The translations under genes were made by a program, and so were the position numbers. DNA of 21,466 nt from Clostridia bacterium. Its GTDB lineage: Bacteria; Bacillota_A; Clostridia; Christensenellales; UBA1242. The stretch covers positions 1 through 21,466 of the forward strand of contig JAFQOM010000085.1 of assembly GCA_017403205.1 (NCBI GenBank). The letters run 5' to 3'. The number at the start of each line of letters is the position of its first letter. Position 1 is the first letter of the stretch. The notes beneath the pieces were generated by a model that worked only from the letters and a program-made list of their open reading frames with translations, was not told where the DNA came from and did not search any database. Positions 15,598 to 21,466 of the stretch are shown one piece after another.

Positions 15598-18201
15598 ATG
15601 ACAGAATTGGAAAACAAAGTAAACAGCGTGGAAAGTTTGGATGAATTAATTGTAAAGGTTAGACAATCGCAACAAAAATATTCAACATATACACAACAAC
15701 AAGTAGATAAGATTTTTTTTGAAGCGGCAAAAGCAGCAAATGCAAGCAGAATTAGTCTTGCAAAAATTGCAGTAGAAGAAACAGGAATGGGCATTGTAGA
15801 GGATAAGGTTATAAAAAACCATTATGCTTCAGAATATATTTATAACAAATATAGAGACACACAAACAGTAGGAGTTGTCGAAGAAGATAAAGCTTTTGGC
15901 ACAAAAAAAGTTTTAGATCCAATTGGTTTGATTTGTGGTGTTATACCAACAACAAATCCAACATCAACAGCAATTTTTAAATGTTTGTTGGCCTTAAAAA
16001 CAAGAAATGCAATTATTATAAGTCCACACCCAAGAGCAAAAAACAGCACAATTGCAGCTGTAAAAATTGTTTTGGACGCTGCTATTAAGGCGGGGGCACC
16101 AAAAAACATCTTAGGTTGGATTGATGAGCCAAGCTTAGACTTAACAAACAAGCTTATGAAAGATTCTGATATTATTTTGGCAACAGGGGGTCCAGGTCTT
16201 GTAAAAGCTGCGTATTCAAGCTCAACACCGGCTTTAGGTGTTGGGGCTGGCAATACTCCTGCTATAATTGATGAATCTGCCGACATCAAACTTGCAGTAA
16301 GTTCTATTATTCACAGTAAAACATTTGATAATGGTATGATTTGTGCAAGTGAGCAATCTGTTATTGTTAGCAAAAAGATTTATGATAAAGTTAAAAAAGA
16401 GTTTCAAGATAGAGGTTGCTACTTCTTAAACGAACAAGAAAAAGAAGCAGTAAGAAAAACTATAATTGTAAATGGCGCATTAAATGCAAAAATTGTTGGT
16501 CAAACAGCATATGCCATTGCAAAGCTTGCCGGGGTAGAAGTTCCACAATCTACAAAAATTATTATAGGAGAAGTAGAAAGCGTTGAACTAAGCGAAGAGT
16601 TTGCGCACGAAAAATTAAGCCCTGTTTTAGCTTTTTACAAAGCTCAAACATTTGAAGATGCGTTAAAAAAAGCAGAGAGACTAATTGAAGATGGTGGTTA
16701 TGGCCACACTTCATCAATTTATTTAAATGTTACTACTCAACAAGATAAACTTGCAGAATTTGAAAAAAGAATGAAAACTTGCAGAATTTTGGTTAACACA
16801 CCTTCAGCTCAAGGTGGTATAGGTGATATATACAATTTCAACCTTGCACCATCTTTAACATTAGGTTGTGGTTCTTGGGGTGGAAACAGCGTTTGTGAAA
16901 ACGTTGGCGTAAAACATTTGTTAAATATTAAAACAGTTGCAGAAAGGAGAGAAAATATGTTGTGGTTTAGAACTCCTCAAAAAGTTTACATTAAAAAAGG
17001 ATGTTTGCCAGTTGCATTAGATGAATTAAAATATGTTTTAAATAAAAAGAAAGTTTTTATTGTAACAGACTCATTTTTATTTAACAATGGCTATACAAAA
17101 CCTATTACAGATAAACTTAGTCAACATGGTATTGCTTATTCAGTTTTTTCTGACGTTGCACCAGACCCAACACTTGCTTGCGCTCAAATGGGTGCAAAAC
17201 AAATGGCAGCGTTTGAACCAGATTGTATAATTGCAATTGGCGGAGGCTCTGCAATGGATGCGGGCAAAATCATGTGGGTTTTATATGAACATCCAGAAGT
17301 TGATTTTGCTGATTTGGCAATGAGATTTATGGATATAAGAAAAAGAGTTTATACATTCCCTAAAATGGGCGAAAAAGCATACTTTATTGCTGTTCCTACA
17401 AGTGCTGGAACAGGTAGTGAGGTTACGCCTTTTGCTGTTATAACAGATGAAAAAACCGGAGTTAAATATCCACTAGCTGACTATGAGTTGTTACCAAACA
17501 TGGCAATTGTTGATGCAGATATGATGATGAATGCTCCTAAAGGTTTGACTTCAGCTTCTGGTATTGATGCATTAACACATAGTGTTGAGGCTTATGCATC
17601 TATGTTGTCTACAGAATATACTGACGGCCTTGCATTAGAAAGTTTAAAAATGATATTTAAATACTTACCAAGAGCATATGAGCTTGGCGCTCAAGACATA
17701 GAAGCAAGAGAAAAAATGGCAAACGCAGCAACAATGGCCGGTATGGCTTTTGCAAATGCTTTCTTAGGAATTTGCCACTCTATGGCTCATAAGTTAGGTG
17801 CTTTCCATCATTTGCCACACGGCATTGCAAATGCGCTTTTAATTAGTTATGTTATTAAATTTAACGCAGAAGAAGTTCCAACAAAAATGGGTACATTTTC
17901 ACAATATCAATATCCTCATGCATTAAGCAGATATGCTACACTTGCTAAAGATTTAGGTTTTGCTGGCAAAACAGATAACGAAAGTGTAGAAAACTTAATC
18001 AAGGCTATAGAAGATCTTAAACAAAAAATCGGTATTAAAAAATCTATTAAAGATTATGGCATTGATGAACAAGTATTTTTAAATTCTTTAGATGAAATGA
18101 GCGAACAAGCTTTTGATGATCAATGTACAGGTGCAAACCCAAGATATCCATTGATATCAGAAATTAAAGATATTTATTTAAAAGCATATTATGGAAAATA
18201 A
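15598..18201 (+). CDS. adhE: Bifunctional acetaldehyde-CoA / alcohol dehydrogenase AdhE
   Basis: An 867-aa fusion, full length for the family, that reduces acetyl-CoA to acetaldehyde and then ethanol, oxidising two NADH. It is the main fermentative NAD+-recycling route of many anaerobes and assembles into spirosome filaments. N-terminal CoA-acylating aldehyde dehydrogenase (about 1-440) with active-site Cys249 in FDNGMICASEQ and the ATGGPG cofactor loop (195-200). C-terminal iron alcohol dehydrogenase (about 455-867) with GGGSAMDAGK (548-557), PTSAGTGSE (600-608) and iron ligands Asp657, His661, His727 and His741, which correspond to E. coli 653/657/723/737 with a constant offset of 4. AGGAGAG lies 6 bases before the ATG. 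Second gene of the rex operon. No frameshift or missing residue seen. Confidence 0.97.
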   Translation: MTELENKVNSVESLDELIVKVRQSQQKYSTYTQQQVDKIFFEAAKAANASRISLAKIAVEETGMGIVEDKVIKNHYASEYIYNKYRDTQTVGVVEEDKAFGTKKVLDPIGLICGVIPTTNPTSTAIFKCLLALKTRNAIIISPHPRAKNSTIAAVKIVLDAAIKAGAPKNILGWIDEPSLDLTNKLMKDSDIILATGGPGLVKAAYSSSTPALGVGAGNTPAIIDESADIKLAVSSIIHSKTFDNGMICASEQSVIVSKKIYDKVKKEFQDRGCYFLNEQEKEAVRKTIIVNGALNAKIVGQTAYAIAKLAGVEVPQSTKIIIGEVESVELSEEFAHEKLSPVLAFYKAQTFEDALKKAERLIEDGGYGHTSSIYLNVTTQQDKLAEFEKRMKTCRILVNTPSAQGGIGDIYNFNLAPSLTLGCGSWGGNSVCENVGVKHLLNIKTVAERRENMLWFRTPQKVYIKKGCLPVALDELKYVLNKKKVFIVTDSFLFNNGYTKPITDKLSQHGIAYSVFSDVAPDPTLACAQMGAKQMAAFEPDCIIAIGGGSAMDAGKIMWVLYEHPEVDFADLAMRFMDIRKRVYTFPKMGEKAYFIAVPTSAGTGSEVTPFAVITDEKTGVKYPLADYELLPNMAIVDADMMMNAPKGLTSASGIDALTHSVEAYASMLSTEYTDGLALESLKMIFKYLPRAYELGAQDIEAREKMANAATMAGMAFANAFLGICHSMAHKLGAFHHLPHGIANALLISYVIKFNAEEVPTKMGTFSQYQYPHALSRYATLAKDLGFAGKTDNESVENLIKAIEDLKQKIGIKKSIKDYGIDEQVFLNSLDEMSEQAFDDQCTGANPRYPLISEIKDIYLKAYYGK

Positions 18202-18218
18202 TTTTGGAGGGGAAAAGT

Positions 18219-18968
18219 ATGGATTTAAAAGAAGTTGTAGCTGTTAGAAAAGATAAAACAATTTATAAAGAAGGTCAAAATCTAGTAAAGGTTTTTGATA
18301 AAAATTATTCAAAGTCAAATATCTTAAACGAAGCTTTAAATCAATCAAGAATTGAAGAAACGGGTTTAAATATTCCTGTATTGCAAGAAGTAACAAAAAT
18401 AGATGGAAAATGGGCCATTGTTATGGATTACGTTGAAGGTAAAACATTAGAGGTTTTGATTAAGGAAAATCCACAAAAAACAGATGAATATTTAGAACTT
18501 TTTGTAAAAACACAAATAGAAGTAAATAATAAAAAATCTAAACTTTTAACAGTTTTAAATGATAAGATTTTAAGAAAACTAGAAGATGCAAACTTATCAA
18601 ATACTACAAAATTTGATATAAGCTCAAGGCTTGCAGGTATCGAAAAGCACGACAAAGTTTTGCATGGAGATTTTCAACTTAGCAACGTGATTGTAGATAA
18701 AAGCAACAAAGTTTATGTTGTTGACTGGTCACACGCAACACAAGGTAATGCTTCTGCAGATGCAGCGCTATCATATATTTTAATGATTTTAATGAACAAA
18801 AAAGATTTGGCTGAAAAATATTTAGAGCTTTACTCTCAAAAAACAAATACCGATGTTAAATATATTCAATTATGGATGCCTATTGTTGCAGCTTCACAAT
18901 TAAATAAATATAGTGGGGCAGAAGAAAAATTGCTTAGAACATTCATAGATGTTGTAGATTATCAATAA
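18219..18968 (+). CDS. APH-fold small-molecule kinase (aminoglycoside phosphotransferase family), substrate unknown
   Basis: A 249-aa kinase-fold protein. Brenner motif HGDFQLSN (149-156), with catalytic Asp151 and metal-binding Asn156, and a DFG-equivalent VVDWSHA with Asp169. An N-lobe Lys (Lys24 in LVKVFD) and the hinge VMDYVEGKTLE fit ATP binding. Family members phosphorylate choline, fructosamines, homoserine, sugars or antibiotics, so resistance should not be assumed. Start: the frame is open to a TTG at 18204, but that TTG is inside the Shine-Dalgarno TTGGAGGGG. The ATG at 18219, 6 bases after GGGG, is the right start. It sits 17 bases after adhE with no promoter, so it is co-expressed with ethanol fermentation, which is unusual. 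A shared terminator follows directly. Confidence 0.85.
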   Translation: MDLKEVVAVRKDKTIYKEGQNLVKVFDKNYSKSNILNEALNQSRIEETGLNIPVLQEVTKIDGKWAIVMDYVEGKTLEVLIKENPQKTDEYLELFVKTQIEVNNKKSKLLTVLNDKILRKLEDANLSNTTKFDISSRLAGIEKHDKVLHGDFQLSNVIVDKSNKVYVVDWSHATQGNASADAALSYILMILMNKKDLAEKYLELYSQKTNTDVKYIQLWMPIVAASQLNKYSGAEEKLLRTFIDVVDYQ

Positions 18969-18998
18969 AAAAAAGAAGTGAAAAATCACTTCTTTTTT
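18969..18998. terminator. Bidirectional terminator between converging genes
   Basis: A perfect 13-bp hairpin with arms 18969-18981 and 18986-18998 and loop AAAA. The core GAAGTGA/TCACTTC is flanked by A6 and T6. It ends the rex operon and also the converging gene, whose stop codon (18997-18999) overlaps the right edge. Confidence 0.95.
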
Positions 18999-20115
18999 AT
19001 TGCGCTAAAGGCTCTTGTTCAGTTGGAGTAACTGGAGCTTCTTTTGCCCTTAAGTCTTCTTCAGGAACACTTTCTAAAATGCCTTGTAGGTGGCCAGCAA
19101 GTTCTTGCATGCTAGGTTTTGGTATTAAATCTTTAGTATTTGCATTTTCAATTGCATTTGCTGCAAGCATTGATAAAGCATATCCGATCATTTGAGATGT
19201 TATATCTAGGTTAACTGCGTGCTCACTTAAAGGTTCATCGCCACACCTTGGGGAAGAGTTCCAATTAGCATCTCTTGTTAAATAATGTGCTTCATGTTCG
19301 TCTTTAAGTCTAGTTAAGTCTGTGTTATCTACAGTGTTTATTAATCTTGAAGAAAAAATTTGTATTGTTTCTTGTCTAGAGGCAAAACTAGGAGAGTTGT
19401 TTAATATTCCTGCTGGATTGTGATAAATTTTAATACCATCTAATTTGCTATGATATTTTTCTGAATATAAACTTGGCAAATATCTGTGAACAGAATCTGT
19501 AAAGCTTTCTACCCTTACAGTTGGTAAAAAGGAACAATCTGTGTGAGGAGCATAAGTAACATGTGCACTTTGAGCAAAAACATTTAAAACTTGCTCTTGA
19601 GACATTCCTCTTTGTAACATATTTTTGTTGATGTTGGAAAAAATTCTATCAACAACAATAGCGCCGTAACAGTGGCTAGAAAAAACTAGTTTAGAAAAAT
19701 TTTTCATAATGCTGTCAATAGGTAGCAAACTGCCATCTTTATCTGTATAAAGTGTCATAAATTTTTCATCTAAATATTTATAACATTGTTCAGTCATTTC
19801 TCCATAATTTTGGCCATTTACACGTGGGTAAGAAAATCCAACAAGATCAACATCTTTATAGGTTGAATATATGTCATCTGTTGCTTCAATTTTTATACCC
19901 ATCAAGCTTTCTACTCTGCGACAACCTGCATTTGCATTAGAATAGTTTGGGGTGCCATCTTCATTGTATTTAATAGTTGTGCCGTTGCCTTCAAAGCATA
20001 AAATTGTAACACCATCTTCTCTAAAAGAAAATTCTTCAAAATCTAAATTTTTCCAGTGGTTAGGCTCTCTTAAGTCTCTTTTTCCAAAATGGAACAAAGG
20101 TTTTTTATCTTCCAA
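18997..20115 (-). CDS. Unrecognised ~372-aa protein with alpha/beta-hydrolase-like layout and a Cys nucleophile elbow
   Basis: No signal peptide or membrane segment. In the numbering from GTG 20124, a hydrophobic strand runs into FEGNGT (44-49, like an oxyanion loop), a second strand is VDLVGFSYP (92-100), and KLVFSSHCYGA (145-155) has the small-x-nucleophile-x-small shape of an alpha/beta-hydrolase elbow with Cys152 where Ser is usual. Candidate acid/His partners are Asp210-His213 or the DEHEAH segment (275-280), not settled. The tail from about 350 is flexible and rich in Pro/Glu/Gln, ending EQEPLAQ. Start: GTG at 20124 abuts GAGG, which is too close, whereas TTG at 20115 lies 6 bases after GAGGTG and is chosen here. 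Own promoter (20150-20178) and shared terminator. The fold call is from motif order only; the function is unknown. Confidence 0.75.
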   Translation of the reverse strand: MEDKKPLFHFGKRDLREPNHWKNLDFEEFSFREDGVTILCFEGNGTTIKYNEDGTPNYSNANAGCRRVESLMGIKIEATDDIYSTYKDVDLVGFSYPRVNGQNYGEMTEQCYKYLDEKFMTLYTDKDGSLLPIDSIMKNFSKLVFSSHCYGAIVVDRIFSNINKNMLQRGMSQEQVLNVFAQSAHVTYAPHTDCSFLPTVRVESFTDSVHRYLPSLYSEKYHSKLDGIKIYHNPAGILNNSPSFASRQETIQIFSSRLINTVDNTDLTRLKDEHEAHYLTRDANWNSSPRCGDEPLSEHAVNLDITSQMIGYALSMLAANAIENANTKDLIPKPSMQELAGHLQGILESVPEEDLRAKEAPVTPTEQEPLAQ

Positions 20116-20149
20116 AATAAACACCTCATAACACTTATTTTATTATTTA

Positions 20150-20178
20150 ATTTTAATATTTGCATTAATTTTTGTCAA
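20150..20178 (-). promoter_or_regulatory. Promoter of the hydrolase-like unknown gene
   Basis: Minus strand: a perfect -35 TTGACA (20173-20178), a 17-base spacer, and -10 TAAAAT (20150-20155). The start site would be near 20143, with a leader of about 28 bases to the TTG at 20115. Confidence 0.75.
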
Positions 20179-20221
20179 TAAAAGATGTTTTTGTGTGTTA
20201 AGTAAACGACATATTAATAAT

Positions 20222-20256
20222 AAAAAAAAGAATTGAAACATTAGCTTCAACTCTTT
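20222..20256 (-). terminator. Intrinsic terminator of the rightmost gene
   Basis: Minus-strand hairpin with 11-base arms (20246-20256 and 20227-20237) containing one G-U pair, an 8-base loop and a following T run from the A8 at 20222-20229. It lies 12 bases past the stop at 20268 and separates that gene from the promoter at 20150-20178. Confidence 0.85.
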
Positions 20257-20267
20257 CTAAATATATA

Positions 20268-21461
20268 TTACTGTTCTTGAGGTGGTGTTTCTGTATGCTC
20301 TGCCTGTTCTATTTTTGCAAATTGAGTATCAGTTAAAACAATGTCTGGGTAAGCTGAATTTGATTCTGCAAAAGGTAAGTCTGCATGTAACACTAAGCCA
20401 CCACAAGCATCAAGAACTTTGTCATTAAATCTTTCAGCACGAGAGATTGTAGCCTCGGCAAATTTATAAAATTCTTCATCGTTATAGTGACTTTTATATG
20501 GGCTTGGATGAAAATCCGCATAAGGATCACTAGTTTTTCCTGGGTTTAAAAAGTATGATTTTGTTATTGCGCTGTCAACATGAGATCTTGATGTAAAGTG
20601 TTGTGTTAAAAGCGAAAATCCCATAAATAAATCCCAATCGATTCGAGGGTCTTTTGATGATATATGCATAAGAAATTCATCTAAATTTTCGTTTGCTGTA
20701 AAAATACCCTTTGGAACAGCCTTATTGCCAGACCTTGTTCTATCAGCATCATTTAAATAAGTGTTAGCCTCTGCATCAATTCTAACAACAGTATCAAAAG
20801 GTTCTTCTTCGCCACATCTTAACAAAATAACATTTCTAGAGTTAGGGTCAGTTTCGCCAATAGCGTTTGGTATAAAAATGCTTGATAAGCCTAATTGAAC
20901 AATGGCTCTAGGTGTAAGGCTTTTAACAAAACCCTCGTTTTGAAGCAAGTTTTGAAAATCCATAAAACTATTGATTTCATGTGGCAACCCTAATTGATGC
21001 AAAAGAATATCAAGCCTTGTGGATTTTACATCTTCTTTAGTTTCAGAATTAACTAAGTGGTTTAAATCAATTGTAGCAATTCCTATAGAATGAGAAGAAA
21101 CAGATTCTCTTATCATTCCATATGTGTTTAGCGGGGTAGGATAAATTTGCAACGCACTATTAACAATAATTTTTCCAAGTGCAGAAATCATTGATGAGTC
21201 GTTGTAATATCTAAAATAAATTGGGTTGAAAACACCTTCTTTATTAAGGTTTTGCAATAAAAACCTATCTGGCGTACACTTTTCGTGTGCATAAATAGCC
21301 TTTGAGTCGGGAAGTTCGTCTTTTATCCTTATTAAATGGTCTTTTGGAACAAAGTGCAAACCAATTCTATTTAAATCATATTGCTGGATTGCTGACGGAG
21401 GTAGTATATCTTTCATAACAATACGCAAATAATCTTTTACGCTTGATGGTGCTTTAGCCAT
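20268..21461 (-). CDS. Unrecognised 397-aa protein with a kinase-like D-x4-N ... D pattern
   Basis: No signal peptide or membrane segment. One region, 199-230, resembles the catalytic core of kinase-fold enzymes (HipA/PI4-kinase style): IGETDPNSRNVILL, with Asp205 and Asn210 spaced like catalytic Asp and metal-binding Asn, then 14-15 residues on VVRIDAE with Asp229 in the DFG position. No ATP-binding Lys or glycine loop was recognised, so this is a weak fold hint. The C-terminal part is Tyr/Asp-rich (SDPYADFHPSPY) and the end is a flexible tail, ETPPQEQ. The ATG is 5 bases from the window edge, so its ribosome site and promoter cannot be seen and a further upstream start is possible. The terminator at 20222 follows. 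Confidence 0.8.
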   Translation of the reverse strand: MAKAPSSVKDYLRIVMKDILPPSAIQQYDLNRIGLHFVPKDHLIRIKDELPDSKAIYAHEKCTPDRFLLQNLNKEGVFNPIYFRYYNDSSMISALGKIIVNSALQIYPTPLNTYGMIRESVSSHSIGIATIDLNHLVNSETKEDVKSTRLDILLHQLGLPHEINSFMDFQNLLQNEGFVKSLTPRAIVQLGLSSIFIPNAIGETDPNSRNVILLRCGEEEPFDTVVRIDAEANTYLNDADRTRSGNKAVPKGIFTANENLDEFLMHISSKDPRIDWDLFMGFSLLTQHFTSRSHVDSAITKSYFLNPGKTSDPYADFHPSPYKSHYNDEEFYKFAEATISRAERFNDKVLDACGGLVLHADLPFAESNSAYPDIVLTDTQFAKIEQAEHTETPPQEQ

Positions 21462-21466
21462 AATAA

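Noticed and set aside
15426..16289. Minus-strand open frames (122 and 149 codons) opposite rex/adhE
   Set aside because: They overlap strongly conserved rex and adhE coding sequence, lack ribosome sites and promoters, and encode nothing recognisable.
18204..18218. TTG start giving a 254-aa version of the APH-fold kinase
   Set aside because: The TTG is part of the TTGGAGGGG Shine-Dalgarno; the ATG at 18219 is correctly spaced.
18219..18968. Antibiotic-resistance gene (aminoglycoside phosphotransferase)
   Set aside because: Only the general kinase motifs are present; the operon context is metabolic and the family has many non-resistance members.

Overview
The window is AT-rich (about 30% G+C by eye) and uses the standard bacterial code: Trp is TGG and no long frame needs TGA to be read through. 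Genes are close-packed with purine-rich Shine-Dalgarno sites, sigma70-type promoters (TTGACA/TATAAT-like) and short hairpin-plus-T-run terminators. A rex-adhE pair, Ig-like/MBG surface proteins and small exporter operons point to a low-GC member of the Bacillota, probably an anaerobic fermenter of the uncultivated gut clostridial or bacillal kind. I cannot place it more precisely. No rRNA, tRNA, CRISPR array, phage or insertion sequence was seen.

Layout. (1) 1-3734, minus strand: a 77-aa unknown protein, a 466-aa single-pass membrane protein with three 10-residue repeats, and an O-antigen-ligase-like polytopic protein. The last two have their own good promoters. (2) 3735-4044: divergent promoter region with inverted repeats. 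(3) 4045-14554, plus strand: a four-gene unit made of an ABC ATPase, a one-base-overlapping GTG-start ABC permease, a 1006-aa exported Ig-like/beta-solenoid protein and a 1667-aa lipoprotein built of MBG/YDG-type Ig-like modules with a C-terminal beta-solenoid. It ends at a strong hairpin (14590-14620) that also serves a converging 45-codon ORF resembling the tail of a P-loop kinase. (4) 14885-18998, plus strand: one promoter, then rex, adhE and an APH-fold kinase, closed by a hairpin shared with the converging gene. A tandem pair of GATA-N6-TATC palindromes covers the rex -10 box and start site. (5) 18997-21461, minus strand: two unrecognised proteins, each with its own terminator. One shows an alpha/beta-hydrolase-like layout with a Cys in the nucleophile elbow. 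The other carries a kinase-like D-x4-N ... D pattern. Both, like the 466-aa protein at the left, end in a short flexible Pro/Glu/Gln tail.

How it fits together. The central operon looks like an envelope system, with an ABC-2 type exporter made together with two very large surface proteins. The rex-adhE unit is redox-controlled ethanol fermentation: Rex senses NADH/NAD+ and AdhE regenerates NAD+, and an unexplained small-molecule kinase is attached to it. The most novel candidates are the two unknown right-hand proteins with enzyme-like signatures, the ABC/giant-adhesin operon, and the divergent Rex wing paired with a non-canonical operator-like element.
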